Positions 25,360-34,602 are shown, numbered from the stretch's first letter. The stretch: DNA of 64,000 bases from Allosaccharopolyspora coralli (GCF_009664835.1 NZ_CP045929.1:4092001-4156000), one strand, 5' to 3'. Program-made: numbers and translations. The notes: generated from the letters alone by a model not told the origin.

Positions 25360-25371
25360 TAGGCTGTGAGC
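25360..25371 (+). promoter_or_regulatory. Leaderless promoter of the gamma-glutamylcyclotransferase-like gene
   Basis: TAGGCT (25360-25365) is followed after 6 nt by GTG 25372. A GTG at 25366 directly abuts the hexamer and would lie upstream of the expected transcript start, which favours 25372. Confidence 0.5.
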
Positions 25372-25824
25372 GTGCCGCTGTACGCCGCCTACGGATCCAA
25401 CATGGATCCTGCCCAGATGTCGGACCGCGCCCCGCATTCCCCGATGGCCGGAACGGGGTGGTTGCTGAACTGGCGGCTGACCTTCGGCGGCGAGGACTAC
25501 GGCTGGGAAGGCGCACTCGCCACGATCGTCGAGCACGACGGCTCGCAGGTGTTCACCGTGCTCTACGACGTCAGCCCGGAGGACGAGCGGCAGCTCGACC
25601 GCTGGGAGGGCTCGGAACTGGGGATGCACAAGAAGCTGCGACTGCGGGTGCAGACCCTGGACGGGCCGGTGCTGGCGTGGATGTACGTGCTGGACGCCTA
25701 CGAGGGCGGGCTGCCGTCCGCGCGCTACCTGGGTGTCGTGGCCGACGCGGCGGAGGCCGCCGGTGCTCCCGCCGACTACGTCGAGAAGCTGCGGACCCGC
25801 CCTTGCGGGAACATCGGCCCCTGA
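25372..25824 (+). CDS. Gamma-glutamylcyclotransferase-fold protein
   Basis: 150 residues. Opens PLYAAYGSNMDPAQM, the YGSN(L/M) substrate-binding signature of the gamma-glutamylcyclotransferase/GGACT fold, then FTVLYDVSPEDERQLDRWEG with the usual catalytic-Glu region (D..E...LD..EG). Enzymes of this fold cyclise gamma-glutamyl peptides to 5-oxoproline; the real substrate here is unknown. Divergent from lpdA, in the place of Rv3304 in M. tuberculosis, which is the same type of protein. Confidence 0.82.
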   Translation: MPLYAAYGSNMDPAQMSDRAPHSPMAGTGWLLNWRLTFGGEDYGWEGALATIVEHDGSQVFTVLYDVSPEDERQLDRWEGSELGMHKKLRLRVQTLDGPVLAWMYVLDAYEGGLPSARYLGVVADAAEAAGAPADYVEKLRTRPCGNIGP

Positions 25825-25832
25825 TCCGGCGC

Positions 25833-26507
25833 TCACGCCGCACCTGAGAGTTCACTCGGCACCGGTGGTCGGCGCGCGAGGATGTCGGCGGCGGTTGAAC
25901 CGGGTACCCAAGCCAATGCGAGCAGGCCGCTCGCTTGTCGCGTCCCTCTCCGGTCCCGACGCTGTGCGATCCGGTGCCGTACCGCTGCCCGCAAGCGCGA
26001 CACTCCCTCCGGTGGGAGGAGAGTGAACGCGTCCTCCAGGCAGGCCAGTGCCGCACGTGACTCACCCGCACACAGGACGTCGGTGAGAGCGACGTCCAGC
26101 GCCTGCACCCGTAAGCCGTCGAGTTCCTGCACTTCGGCCTCTCGCACCCAGCCTTGGTGCACCACGAGGCCGGTCCTCGATCGATGCTGACGGTCGTAGG
26201 GAACGAGCACGTGCACGCGAGCGCTGTCGATGCTGCGGCAGCCGTGCATCGCGAGGGCGGTGAACCCGCAGAGCACGGATTGCGGACCGCAGCGCAGAAG
26301 TCCTGCGGCGGCGCGTGTGCGGGGATCGTCGCGATCTCTCGTCGGGACGAGAACGCCGGGCCAGAGCTCGGTCCAGGCGGGATCGGCGAGCATCGCTTGC
26401 TCGGCTCCGACACCCGAGTCGCGGCGTACTGCTTCACGAGTGAGGACACCGAAGAGCGCGGCGCACGGGTGGGCGGCGGACGGGGAGGCGATCTGTGTCG
26501 TAGTCAC
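25833..26507 (-). CDS. AbiEi/DUF559-like protein, probably truncated
   Basis: 224 residues of uncertain function. The layout resembles the common actinobacterial AbiEi-antitoxin-like/DUF559 family: a short N-terminal winged-helix-like region (LFGVLTREAVRRDSGV), WTELWPGVLVPTRDRDDPRT, then CGFTALAMHG, HVLVPYDRQHRSRTGLVVHQG and ALDVALTDVLCAGESRAALACLEDAF. In family members a nuclease-like DUF559 domain follows; here the protein ends after about 40 more residues that look unrelated (TAADILARRPPVPSELSGAA), so that domain is missing. GTG start at 26507. No toxin partner is adjacent. Confidence 0.6.
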   Translation of the reverse strand: MTTTQIASPSAAHPCAALFGVLTREAVRRDSGVGAEQAMLADPAWTELWPGVLVPTRDRDDPRTRAAAGLLRCGPQSVLCGFTALAMHGCRSIDSARVHVLVPYDRQHRSRTGLVVHQGWVREAEVQELDGLRVQALDVALTDVLCAGESRAALACLEDAFTLLPPEGVSRLRAAVRHRIAQRRDRRGTRQASGLLALAWVPGSTAADILARRPPVPSELSGAA

Positions 26508-26614
26508 ACAGGGAAGAGGACGGAACCGCCTGTTCTGATTGTCCCCTTTCGAGTGATCGTGGCGGTCCGGGCAAATCCGTTGCTCCGGAGTGAAACCGCC
26601 GGGACACTGCCTCC

Positions 26615-27133
26615 GTGCTGATTCGCCCGGAACGCCCGCAGGACATCGACGCCGTTCGAACGGTGCACACAGCCGCGTTCGAGCGCGACGACGGTGCGAG
26701 GCCGGTCGAGGTGGGGCTGCTCGACGCGCTCCGTCGGTGCGAAGACTGGATTCCGGCGTTGTCCCTGGTGGCTGAGCAGGACGACACCGTCGTCGGCCAC
26801 GTCGTGTGTACGCGAGGCCACGTCGGCGGCCACCTCGCCCTCGGACTCGGACCGATCGGCGTGCTGCCGGCGAACCAGGGAAGCGGTGTCGGCGCGGCGC
26901 TCATGCACGCGGTCCTCGCCGCCGCCGACGCGCGCGGTGAGAGGCTCGTGGCACTGCTGGGCGACCCCGCCTACTACCGGAGATTCGACTTCGTTCCCTC
27001 CACCCGGCACCGGATCGACCCGCCGGATCCGACATGGGGACCGTACTTCCAGGTCCGCCCGTTGACGGCGCACGACGGCACCGTGCACGGAACGTTCCGC
27101 TACGCCGCCCCGTTCGCCGACCTCGGCGGCTGA
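26615..27133 (+). CDS. GNAT family N-acetyltransferase (YhbS-like)
   Basis: 172 residues. [20 protein letters not shown] at the start, [20 protein letters not shown] (about 88-107) as the acetyl-CoA loop (Q.SGVG), and [16 protein letters not shown] (about 113-128), the G.P.YY.RFGF pattern of the YhbS/COG3153 group. Substrate unknown. GTG start chosen; upstream 107 bp is shared with the divergent AbiEi-like gene. Confidence 0.85.
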   Translation: MLIRPERPQDIDAVRTVHTAAFERDDGARPVEVGLLDALRRCEDWIPALSLVAEQDDTVVGHVVCTRGHVGGHLALGLGPIGVLPANQGSGVGAALMHAVLAAADARGERLVALLGDPAYYRRFDFVPSTRHRIDPPDPTWGPYFQVRPLTAHDGTVHGTFRYAAPFADLGG

Positions 27134-27231
27134 GGATGCACAGCGCGCTCGTCAGGCGCGCCAGTGCCGCGTCGTCCACATCGGCATCGAGCCATCAGAC
27201 GATACGGCGAGCGTGATCGCCGCGAGCGAAC

Positions 27232-28620
27232 TCAGCTCACGCAGGCGGCCAGCGCGGAATGCACCATCACCCGCACGCCGACGAACAGGGCCCGCTCGTC
27301 CAGCACGAACGTGGGACGGTGCAGGTCCAGCGGCTTACCCTCACCGGACCACACCCCGAGCCTGCCGAACGATCCCGGCACGTGCTCCAGGTACCAGCCG
27401 AAGTCCTCTCCGCCGGAGGACTGGACGGTGCCGGTCAACCCGCGTTCGCCCAACGCCGCCTCGACACCGCCGCGCAGCAGCCGGGTACTGCCCGCGTCGT
27501 TGACCACCGGCGGAACACCACGCCGGTGCAGCAGGTCGAAGCCCACGCCCAGCGGTGCGAGCAGGCTCGACGTGAGTTCGTGCATCAGCGGTTCCAGCTC
27601 CGCCCAGGTGTCACGATCACCGGTACGCAACGTCCCTCGGACGACGCCGTCCTGCGGGATCGCGTTCGGCGCCTCACCCGCGTGCACGGCACCCCACACC
27701 AGCACCGTCCCCGTGCGCGGGTCCACCCGCCTCGACAGCAAGGTCGGCAGCCCGGTGATCACCGTGCCCAGCGCGTGGACGAGATCGCCGGTCAGGTGTG
27801 GGCGGGAGGTGTGACCGCCCGGCGAGTTCAGGCGGATCTCCACCAGGTCCGCCGCGGAGGTGATCGGCCCGACGCGGGTGCCGATCTGGCCCACCGGCAG
27901 CCGCGGATCGCAGTGCAGGCCGAAGATCCGCTCCACCCCGTCGAGGCCCCCGGCTTCGAGCACGTCCAACGCACCGCCGGGCATCACCTCCTCGGCGGGC
28001 TGGAAGACCAGCCGAATACGTCCAGGCAGCTCCGGGGCGCTCGCCAGCGCTTTCGCGGCCGCGAGCAGGATCGCGGTGTGCGCGTCGTGCCCGCACGCGT
28101 GCGCGACACCATCCACAGTGGACGAACAGGACAGCCCGGTGGCCTCGGTCAGCGGCAGCGCGTCGATGTCCGCCCGCAACGCGACGGTGCGCGGACCGTG
28201 CGGCGACTCCGGGCCGATGTCGCAGATCAGGCCAGTTCCCTGAGGCAGCACCTTCGGTTCGAGGCCGACGGACTCCAGCTCGTCGACGAGGAAGTCGGTC
28301 GTGGCGCGCTCACGGCGCGCCAGTTCGGGGTGGGCGTGCAGGTGGCGGCGCCACCGGACGACCTGCTCGGCGTTGTCCGCCAGCCACGAGTCCAACCAGG
28401 ACGGGCCGCGCCCGGCGCCGAAATCCTCCACCGCACCGGGATCGACGTCCCCGACGGCATCAGACCCCACAAGGGACATGGTGCTCGCGGTGGCCGCTTC
28501 CGGCTCGACGACATCGAGCGCGCCGCGTTCGGCCCGCTCCGCCTCGTCCCAGTCCGGGCGCGCCGCAACCCCGCCACGCGGGCGTCCCGGCTCCGGCTCG
28601 CGAGAATCCACCACCGTCAC
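27232..28620 (-). CDS. M20-family amidohydrolase (AmiB1-like)
   Basis: Metal-dependent peptidase/amidohydrolase, 462 residues. The body begins with WRRHLHAHPELARRE (HPEL), then ALRADIDALPLTE (metal Asp), VAHACGHDAHTAILLAAAKA (metal His and Cys/His), LVFQPAEEVMPGGA (catalytic and metal Glu), and SSGGEDFGWYLEHVPGSF near the end, all standard for the hippurate hydrolase/IAA-amino acid hydrolase group. The N-terminal 90 residues are acidic and unusual for the family. GTG 28620 is preferred because GGAGG is 6 nt upstream; the ATG at 28626 is too close to it. Downstream of a second M20 gene as in Rv3305c-Rv3306c. Confidence 0.85.
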   Translation of the reverse strand: MTVVDSREPEPGRPRGGVAARPDWDEAERAERGALDVVEPEAATASTMSLVGSDAVGDVDPGAVEDFGAGRGPSWLDSWLADNAEQVVRWRRHLHAHPELARRERATTDFLVDELESVGLEPKVLPQGTGLICDIGPESPHGPRTVALRADIDALPLTEATGLSCSSTVDGVAHACGHDAHTAILLAAAKALASAPELPGRIRLVFQPAEEVMPGGALDVLEAGGLDGVERIFGLHCDPRLPVGQIGTRVGPITSAADLVEIRLNSPGGHTSRPHLTGDLVHALGTVITGLPTLLSRRVDPRTGTVLVWGAVHAGEAPNAIPQDGVVRGTLRTGDRDTWAELEPLMHELTSSLLAPLGVGFDLLHRRGVPPVVNDAGSTRLLRGGVEAALGERGLTGTVQSSGGEDFGWYLEHVPGSFGRLGVWSGEGKPLDLHRPTFVLDERALFVGVRVMVHSALAACVS

Positions 28621-28709
28621 GTCCATCCTCCGAATCCCGCGCGGTCGACCCGCACGACTGTTCTGCACACCGCGATTTCGGTTCGCCGAACAACACGCGG
28701 CTCGACTCT

Positions 28710-30011
28710 TCACTGCCCGGACTCGTCCGTCCCGAGTTCCGGCGGGCGGGCCGAGGGATGCCGTCGCTGCGAACCCCGGCGCTGGACCGATGCGGTCAAC
28801 CTGTCCCGCTGGTCCGGGTCGGTGGCCGCGGCGAGGACCGTCTCCGCCAGCGCTCGCGCGCCGTCCAGCACAGCCTGTTCGCCCGACTCCGAGGCGCACG
28901 CCGTGGCGAACTCCGCCTGGTGGTTCACCGCGTCACCGCAGTCCACCGCGATCAGCGGGTGAATCGCGGGCAGTTCCCTGGTCACGTTTCCCATGTCCGT
29001 GCTGCCGAAAGTGCGGGTGCGCTCCTCGGCACGAGTCACCGGCGTCCGCTCGGTCTCGGAGATCGCCGACCGGTACGCCTCGACCAGCCACGGGTCGGCG
29101 TCGAGTTCGGTGTAGACCGGCGAGACGAGGGTGACCTCGCACGTACACCCGGTGGCCACGGCCCCGGCGTCGAAACAGGCGCGGATACGGTTCTCCAGGC
29201 GCTGCAACGACTGTGTTCCGGCGGCACGAAGGTTGAACACCGCCGAGGTGTGCGCGGGAACGATGTTCGGCGCCGCGCCACCCTCCGTCACGATACCGTG
29301 CACCATCTGTTGCGGTTCGAGGTGTTGACGCGCCAGTCCGATCGCCACTTGCGCGACGGTCAGAGCGTCGGCGGCGTTGACCCCCAACTCAGGAGCGGAG
29401 GCCGCGTGCGAAGCACGTCCCGTGTAGCGCACTTCGAGGTCGACGATCGCCAGCGACGACGGGCGGCACACATCCTCCGGGGCCGGATGCACCATCGCCG
29501 CGAGTGCGACCTCGTCGAACAGGCCCGCACGAAGCATCACGATCTTGCCTCCGCCGGTCTCCTCGGCCGGTGTCCCGAGCACCCGCACCCGGAGCCCGAG
29601 TTCGTCGGCGACCTCGGCGAGTGCGAGGGCCGCTCCCACCGAGGACGCGGCGATGATGTTGTGCCCACACGCGTGGCCGACCTCGGGCAACGCGTCGTAC
29701 TCGGCGCACAGTCCGACGACGAGGTCGCCTTCGCCCTTCTCGGCCACGAAAGCCGTGTCGAGTCCGGCGACCGGCGCCTGCACGCGGAAACCCTGGTCGG
29801 CGAGCAGTTCCGTGATCTTCGCGGCACTGCGGTACTCGGCGAAGGAGACTTCGGGTTCGGCGTGCAAACTGTGCGCGAGCGCGAGGAGTGTCTCGCGATG
29901 CCGATGCACCGCCGCGTGGCACGTGGCGACCAGGCCGGACCGCTCGGTGCCGGGTTCCGGATCGGGCCGGTCGGGATCCCCTCCGGAGCGGGGTGCGGGC
30001 ACGTTACTCAT
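28710..30011 (-). CDS. M20-family amidohydrolase (AmiA1-like)
   Basis: 433 residues, related to the gene just downstream and to the p-aminobenzoyl-glutamate hydrolase/amidohydrolase group. Motifs: SLHAEPEVSFAEY, GLCAEYDALPEVGHACGHNI (metal-binding Asp/Glu and HACGH, about 115-134), LGTPAEETGGGK (Glu pair) and MGNVTRELPAIHPLIAVD. A histidine at the usual HPE position is replaced (HAEPE keeps H and E). It likely removes an acyl or aminoacyl group from an unknown amide. A C-terminal tail of about 35 residues rich in Arg/Ser is extra. The start is ATG 30011. Confidence 0.85.
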   Translation of the reverse strand: MSNVPAPRSGGDPDRPDPEPGTERSGLVATCHAAVHRHRETLLALAHSLHAEPEVSFAEYRSAAKITELLADQGFRVQAPVAGLDTAFVAEKGEGDLVVGLCAEYDALPEVGHACGHNIIAASSVGAALALAEVADELGLRVRVLGTPAEETGGGKIVMLRAGLFDEVALAAMVHPAPEDVCRPSSLAIVDLEVRYTGRASHAASAPELGVNAADALTVAQVAIGLARQHLEPQQMVHGIVTEGGAAPNIVPAHTSAVFNLRAAGTQSLQRLENRIRACFDAGAVATGCTCEVTLVSPVYTELDADPWLVEAYRSAISETERTPVTRAEERTRTFGSTDMGNVTRELPAIHPLIAVDCGDAVNHQAEFATACASESGEQAVLDGARALAETVLAAATDPDQRDRLTASVQRRGSQRRHPSARPPELGTDESGQ

Positions 30012-30171
30012 GACCCCCCGCATCTTGCACCATGCGGGCGCGGCGAGCGGCGTTCCGTCCGGTCGTGCTGCCCACCGGAGCGTGTGCTGCGCCGAATGGA
30101 CGCGCGTTGTTCGGCTCGGGTGGTCAACAGGCTCGAGCGACAGGTGCGCGGCTGCGGGGTGTGGAAAGGGT

Positions 30172-30213
30172 GTGGGCCGGCACCGGTCGGGGGGCTTCCC
30201 GGTGCCGGCCCAC
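30172..30213. terminator. Strong inverted repeat between amiA1-like gene and mrp-associated gene
   Basis: Perfect 14-bp arms GTGGGCCGGCACCG (30172-30185) and its complement (30200-30213) with a 14-nt loop. No long T run follows in either direction. The likely role is termination of minus-strand transcription leaving the gene at 30450. Confidence 0.5.
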
Positions 30214-30449
30214 GTCTGTGGGGCCACGCCCGATCGGGATCCGCAGCCGCCGTGTCGCGTGAAGTTTCGGTTGAAGCTTCACATTCTTGGGCGTCGCGGT
30301 TCCCTAGTGGTCATGCGTGGTGATGCTCGCTCACGCTCACCACATCGTGTTCGGTTGTGAAAATCCCACAGGTTCGGCTCGAGGTCCAGACCCGTGGCGA
30401 CAATTCGTAGAACGCATTTCGACACAACGGAGCGGGGCGCGTTCCGTGC
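30214..30449. other. Intergenic remainder upstream of amiA1-like gene
   Basis: Together with 30012-30171 and the hairpin, this makes a 438-bp gene-free stretch. It includes an AT-richer segment (GTTGAAGCTTCACATTCTTG near 30265) and a GC-poor part around 30410-30480 approaching the next gene end. No open frame or RNA gene is recognisable. Confidence 0.4.
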
Positions 30450-30764
30450 TCACTTCTTTCCGGAGAACTTCACGAAAAAGGTCGGCTTCCCACGCAACCG
30501 TCGCGTCAACAACACCAACGCGATGAGCACCAAACCCACGATGCCCACCGTCAAACGATCCTGCGACGGCATTTCCGGAGCGTCGTCCTTGGGCAGATCC
30601 ACCTCCGGCGCCGGCTCGGGTCCGGGCTCGGGTGGCGGCTGCTGCGCGACGACCACCCGCGACACGACCGGCTCCGCGACGGCCTCGGGCTGCTCCGCCT
30701 GCGGCCCCACCAGCAGGAAACACGCCGCGGCCAGAGCCGTGACCGTCGAGACCGTTCTGCGCAT
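30450..30764 (-). CDS. Small secreted/membrane-anchored protein after the mrp operon
   Basis: 104 residues. MRRTVSTVTALAAACFLLVG is a signal peptide or N-terminal anchor; a proline-rich extracellular segment (QQPPPEPGPEPAPEVDLPKD, about 42-61) leads to a C-terminal membrane helix (LTVGIVGLVLIALVLLTRRL, about 73-92) and a basic end RGKPTFFVKFSGKK. Function unknown. It lies 130 bp downstream of mrpG on the same strand and may belong to that operon. Confidence 0.65.
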   Translation of the reverse strand: MRRTVSTVTALAAACFLLVGPQAEQPEAVAEPVVSRVVVAQQPPPEPGPEPAPEVDLPKDDAPEMPSQDRLTVGIVGLVLIALVLLTRRLRGKPTFFVKFSGKK

Positions 30765-30894
30765 GATCGCTGGGCCACCCTTCCGCTCCGGCGCCGAACC
30801 GCTGATCACACGAGTGATCGTCACCCGTACCGGTTCATTTGATCATAGTCGGTGACCGCGCGGGAGGACCGCCGGAACACCGTCACGGATCGGC

Positions 30895-31236
30895 TCAGCG
30901 CCGCTCCGACTGCAACCGTTCCGTGAGCTCGTCGACGACCAGCCTGTCCCTGCGGATGCTGTCCGAGCGATAGGCCGCTCGCCCGACGAGCTGCGCCAGG
31001 ATCGGCGCCGTCAGCAGCTGCAACAGCGCGACCAGCAACAGCCCCGTCGCGTACCGGAACTCCAGCTCCACCGCCGTGCCCAGCAGAATCAGGATCAGGC
31101 CCAGCGTCTGCGGCTTCGTCGCCGCCTGCAGCCGCGAGGTCACGTCGGGGAACGTCACGAGACCGATCGCACCGAACACGCACGACACCGCGCCCGTGAT
31201 CATCAGGATCGCGGCGAGAATCTCGTCCCAGCTCAT
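30895..31236 (-). CDS. mrpG: Na+/H+ antiporter subunit MrpG (MnhG)
   Basis: 113-residue subunit with three membrane helices: ILAAILMITGAVSCVFGAIG, LVTFPDVTSRLQAATKPQTLG (the conserved G.(V/L)RFPD.Y.R.HA.TK..TLG pattern) and GLLLVALLQLLTAPILAQLV. The C-terminal 25 residues are charged and cytoplasmic. It is the last of seven mrp genes; its start overlaps the mrpF stop by 4 nt. Confidence 0.9.
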   Translation of the reverse strand: MSWDEILAAILMITGAVSCVFGAIGLVTFPDVTSRLQAATKPQTLGLILILLGTAVELEFRYATGLLLVALLQLLTAPILAQLVGRAAYRSDSIRRDRLVVDELTERLQSERR

Positions 31237-31505
31237 CGGTACGGCTCCTTCTTCTCGACGAGGCGGGCCGCGCTCACCGAACCGATGAACGCCAACAAGG
31301 CGAACGCCGCGAGCAACGCCACGTTCGACCCGTCCTGCTGTGCCGCCATCCCCACGCAGGTGCCGCCCACGATCAGCGTCACGAACACGTCGAGCGCCAC
31401 GATCCGGTCCAATGTGGTCCGGCCGAGCATCAACCGTGCGAGCACCATCAGGGCCGCGACACACAGCAGGCCGAACACCAGGACGTACACCGCTGACATC
31501 GTCAT
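31233..31505 (-). CDS. mrpF: Na+/H+ antiporter subunit MrpF (MnhF)
   Basis: 90 residues with three membrane helices; RLMLGRTTLDRIVALDVFVT is the MrpF signature (R...GPT..DR..A.D). The ATG at 31505 overlaps the mrpE stop (ATGA); an in-frame ATG two codons later is an alternative. Required with the other subunits for monovalent cation/proton exchange. Confidence 0.9.
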   Translation of the reverse strand: MTMSAVYVLVFGLLCVAALMVLARLMLGRTTLDRIVALDVFVTLIVGGTCVGMAAQQDGSNVALLAAFALLAFIGSVSAARLVEKKEPYR

Positions 31506-32107
31506 TGCCGACCGCCTTCCGATGCCGAGTCCGTCGCGGGCGTGCCCGGCACCGCCTCTTCCGGAACGGCGCACCGCACGAGATCCGACTGTGCGCCGAC
31601 CGCGCGCACGACCCGGCGCTCGAGCGCGTGGAACTCCCGGCGAACCGCTTCCACGTCACTGGTGGCGAGCGCGTACACGTAACAGATCCGGTTCGCCCGG
31701 TCGATCTGCATCACGAACCTGCCCGGTGCCATCGACAGGGCGTTCGCGGTCATCGCGGTCAGGTGGTCGGAGTCGGTCATCGTCCGCACCGCGACGATGG
31801 ACGCCGTCGTCCTCGGCCCGTACCGCACCGACTGCCAGGACACCCGGATCGTCGAGCTCACCAGGTCGTAGGCCAGGTACAGAGCCAGCCGCAGCAGACT
31901 CCACGGACGCAGGACGATGTTGGTGTCGATCGGCGGGACCGGGAAGACCAGGCTCACCAGAACGCCGACGAGCAGCCCGAAGAACACGGTGCCGACGTCG
32001 ATCGTGCCCCACAGCAGGACCCAGACCAGCGTGAGCCAGCCGACCAGCGGCAGCCTCCTGACGATCCGCCGGATCGGCCTGCGTTTGCTCACGACCTGCT
32101 CAGCCAC
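31502..32107 (-). CDS. mrpE: Na+/H+ antiporter subunit MrpE (MnhE)
   Basis: 201 residues. Two or three N-terminal membrane helices (LPLVGWLTLVWVLLWGTIDV, GTVFFGLLVGVLVSLVFPVP), then ALYLAYDLVSSTIRVSW, VRTMTDSDHLTAMTANALSM and ALSMAPGRFVMQID, matching the L...(T/S)..(I/T)..TPGT region of MrpE. The C-terminal extension of about 40 residues is hydrophilic. GTG 32107 has GGGAGGT 8-9 nt upstream and overlaps the mrpD stop. Confidence 0.88.
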   Translation of the reverse strand: MAEQVVSKRRPIRRIVRRLPLVGWLTLVWVLLWGTIDVGTVFFGLLVGVLVSLVFPVPPIDTNIVLRPWSLLRLALYLAYDLVSSTIRVSWQSVRYGPRTTASIVAVRTMTDSDHLTAMTANALSMAPGRFVMQIDRANRICYVYALATSDVEAVRREFHALERRVVRAVGAQSDLVRCAVPEEAVPGTPATDSASEGGRQ

Positions 32108-33635
32108 CGGAACCACCTCCCAGGACGGCCGTGCGGTACGCCTCGCCGTGCATGAGGTCCTCGGCAGCACGGGCACTGACGTCGGCGAGCGGGCCGGCCA
32201 GCACCGCGATCATCACGCTCGCCGCCACCAGCACCCCGGTGGCCAGCACCATCGGCTTCGAGGTCGTCCCGGTCCCGACGACGAGCTCGTCCTGGGGATC
32301 CGGGTCGCCCTCGGGCGCCTTGACCTGGCCCCAGAAGGCGCGGGTCCACACGCGGGCCATCGCGTACAGCGTGAGCAAGCTGGTCAGCACCGCGCCGCCG
32401 GTGACGACGTAGGCCGCCCAGGTCCCCGCGTTGACGCCCGCCTGCAGCAACGCCAGCTTCGCGATGAAGCCCGAGAACGGAGGCACCCCGGCCAACGTCA
32501 ACGCAGGCACCGCGAACAGCACCGCGATCAGCGGGGCGGCCTTGGACAGCCCGCCCATCCGGCTCAGCGCCACCGTGCCCGTGTGCCGGGTGATCAGCCC
32601 GCTGACAAGGAACAACGTCGCCTGCACGGTGATGTGGTGGACGACGTAGAGGATCACGCCGGTCAGCCCGGCACCGTCGTAGACGCCGAGCCCGAAGAGC
32701 ATGTACCCGATGTGACTGACGAGCAGGAACGACAACATCCGGTTGAGGTCGTTCTGCGCCAGCGCCCCGAGCGCACCGATGATCATCGTGGTCAGCGCGA
32801 TCCCGAGCATCAGATACCAGCTCGCCTCGTGGGTGAACACCAGCGTCTGAGTCCGGATCAGCGCGTACACGCCGACCTTGGTGAGCAGGCCCGCGAACAC
32901 GGCCGTCACCGGTGCGGGCGCCGTCGGGTAACTGTCCGGGAGCCAGAAGTGCAGCGGCACCATCGCCGACTTCACGCCGAAGACGATGACCACGAGCAGG
33001 CCGAGTGCGGTCTGCAGACCCTCCGGCAGAGCGGCGACCTTGACCCCGAGGTCGGCCATGTTCACCGTGCCGGTCGAGGCGTACACCAACGCGATCATCG
33101 TGATGAACAGCAGCGACGAGACGAGGCTGACGATCACGTACGTCATTCCCGCGCGGATCCGCTCCGCGGTGCTGCGTCGCGTGATGAGCACGTACGACGA
33201 GGAGAGCATCAGCTCGAAGGCGACGAACAGGTTGAACAGGTCGCCGGTGAGGTAGGCCAGCGAGACCCCCGAGCACAGCACCAGATACATCGGGTGGAAC
33301 GTCGTGCTCGAGACACCCCGGCCGTAGTCGGTGATCCGCTGGCCGATGGAGTAGACCAGCACCGCGAAGGTCACCAGCGCGGAGACGAGCAACAGCAGTG
33401 ACGACAACCGGTCGGCGACGAGACTGATGCCGGCCGGTGCCGCCCAGTCCCCCAGCTGCAGCACGATCGGGCCGGTGCGGTCGGCGACGAGAAGCAGGAT
33501 CACCGCGTTGACGATGATCCAGCCGAGCACGACGAGCCCGATCGCCCGCTGCACGTCGGCGAACCGGCCGAGCGCCAGTGACAGTCCGGCTGCCAGCAGC
33601 GGCAGCAGGACCGGAACGGCCACGAGCGCGGTCAT
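32100..33635 (-). CDS. mrpD: Na+/H+ antiporter subunit MrpD (MnhD)
   Basis: 511-residue polytopic protein homologous to NADH dehydrogenase subunit N/M and one of the two ion-translocating subunits. Typical motifs are LFNLFVAFELMLSSSYVLIT (conserved Glu in TM5), AMVPLHFWLPDSYPTAPAPVTA (K/H-W-L-P region), LNRMLSFLLVSHIGYMLFGL and LTLAGVPPFSGFIAKLALLQ (GxPPxSGF.KK region). At least 13 helices. The start overlaps the mrpC stop by 4 nt. Confidence 0.93.
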   Translation of the reverse strand: MTALVAVPVLLPLLAAGLSLALGRFADVQRAIGLVVLGWIIVNAVILLLVADRTGPIVLQLGDWAAPAGISLVADRLSSLLLLVSALVTFAVLVYSIGQRITDYGRGVSSTTFHPMYLVLCSGVSLAYLTGDLFNLFVAFELMLSSSYVLITRRSTAERIRAGMTYVIVSLVSSLLFITMIALVYASTGTVNMADLGVKVAALPEGLQTALGLLVVIVFGVKSAMVPLHFWLPDSYPTAPAPVTAVFAGLLTKVGVYALIRTQTLVFTHEASWYLMLGIALTTMIIGALGALAQNDLNRMLSFLLVSHIGYMLFGLGVYDGAGLTGVILYVVHHITVQATLFLVSGLITRHTGTVALSRMGGLSKAAPLIAVLFAVPALTLAGVPPFSGFIAKLALLQAGVNAGTWAAYVVTGGAVLTSLLTLYAMARVWTRAFWGQVKAPEGDPDPQDELVVGTGTTSKPMVLATGVLVAASVMIAVLAGPLADVSARAAEDLMHGEAYRTAVLGGGSGG

Positions 33636-34036
33636 GTGGTCGCCTCCGTCTCGGCGTCGTCCTCGGATTCGGCGAGCCTGCGTTCGAGCCTGCGGATGCG
33701 GCGGTCCTCGACGTCGTCGCGGACCTCGTCGTCACCGAGCAGCAACCACGAGCGGTAGGCCAGTGCGAGCAGGAACGTGGTGAGCGCGAAGGTGATGACG
33801 ATCGCGGTGAGCGCCATCGCCTGCGGCAACGGGTCCGTCATCGACTCCGGCGGGGTGTCGCCGAGCAGCGGCGCACGGCCCGGTGGCCCGCCGGCGAGCT
33901 GCAGGAGCAGGTTCGCGCCGTGGCCGAGGATCACCGTGCCGATCAGGATCCGCATCAGGGAGCGCTGCATGATCAGGTAGAAGCCCGCGGAGTACAGGCC
34001 GGCCAGGACCAGCGCCATCGTCACGTTGACGGTCAT
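33632..34036 (-). CDS. mrpC: Na+/H+ antiporter subunit MrpC (MnhC)
   Basis: 134 residues, a NuoK-like protein with three helices: ALVLAGLYSAGFYLIMQRSL, LIGTVILGHGANLLLQLAGG (the G..L..(N/H).(A/V)NL motif) and PLPQAMALTAIVITFALTTF, the (D)PLPQALVLTAIVI signature of MrpC. The tail is acidic. It is translationally coupled on both sides. Confidence 0.92.
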   Translation of the reverse strand: MTVNVTMALVLAGLYSAGFYLIMQRSLMRILIGTVILGHGANLLLQLAGGPPGRAPLLGDTPPESMTDPLPQAMALTAIVITFALTTFLLALAYRSWLLLGDDEVRDDVEDRRIRRLERRLAESEDDAETEATT

Positions 34037-34602
34037 CGCATGCCCTCCCGTTCCGCGGCGGCCGCGTCCGCCTCGATCCCGGAGCCGAGGGTGCGCAGCA
34101 GGTCCAGGACAGCGCCGACGATGAGCAGATAGACACCGATGTCGAGGAAAATGCTGGTGACGAGCTTGATTTCGCCGAGCACCGGCACTGCGAACTTGAG
34201 GATCTCGCTTTCCAGCACGGTCCCGCCGAACAGCAGCGGCAGGAAGCCGGTGACGACGGCGATCGCCAGCCCGAGGCCGATGAGCACCGGCGGCCGCATC
34301 GACACTCGCGCGCTGTCGTCCATGCGCCCGCCCGCCAGGTAACGGAGCACGAAGGCCTGGCTGGCGACGAGACCGCCGCTGAAGCCGCCGCCGGGACGGT
34401 CGTGGCCGGCGAAGAGCAGGTACAGCGAGAACACGATGACCGTGGGGAACACGATGCGGGCCGCGAGTTCGAGCAACACGGCCCGTTCCCGCCCGTCGCG
34501 CGGGAATCCGGACAGCAGCCAGCGTTCGCTCGGTGCGTCCCATCCGGACCACGAGGTGACCTGCGGTTCCGGGTCCGGTTGCTGCTTGTCGACGCTGGTC
34601 AT
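34033..34602 (-). CDS. mrpB: Na+/H+ antiporter subunit MrpB (MnhB)
   Basis: 189 residues. A 30-residue soluble lead is followed by LARIVFPTVIVFSLYLLFAG, HDRPGGGFSGGLVASQAFVL (the HNxPGGGFxGGL signature) and EIKLVTSIFLDIGVYLLIVG (the S.(F/L)FD.GVY..V..). The start overlaps the mrpA stop by 4 nt. Confidence 0.92.
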   Translation of the reverse strand: MTSVDKQQPDPEPQVTSWSGWDAPSERWLLSGFPRDGRERAVLLELAARIVFPTVIVFSLYLLFAGHDRPGGGFSGGLVASQAFVLRYLAGGRMDDSARVSMRPPVLIGLGLAIAVVTGFLPLLFGGTVLESEILKFAVPVLGEIKLVTSIFLDIGVYLLIVGAVLDLLRTLGSGIEADAAAAEREGMR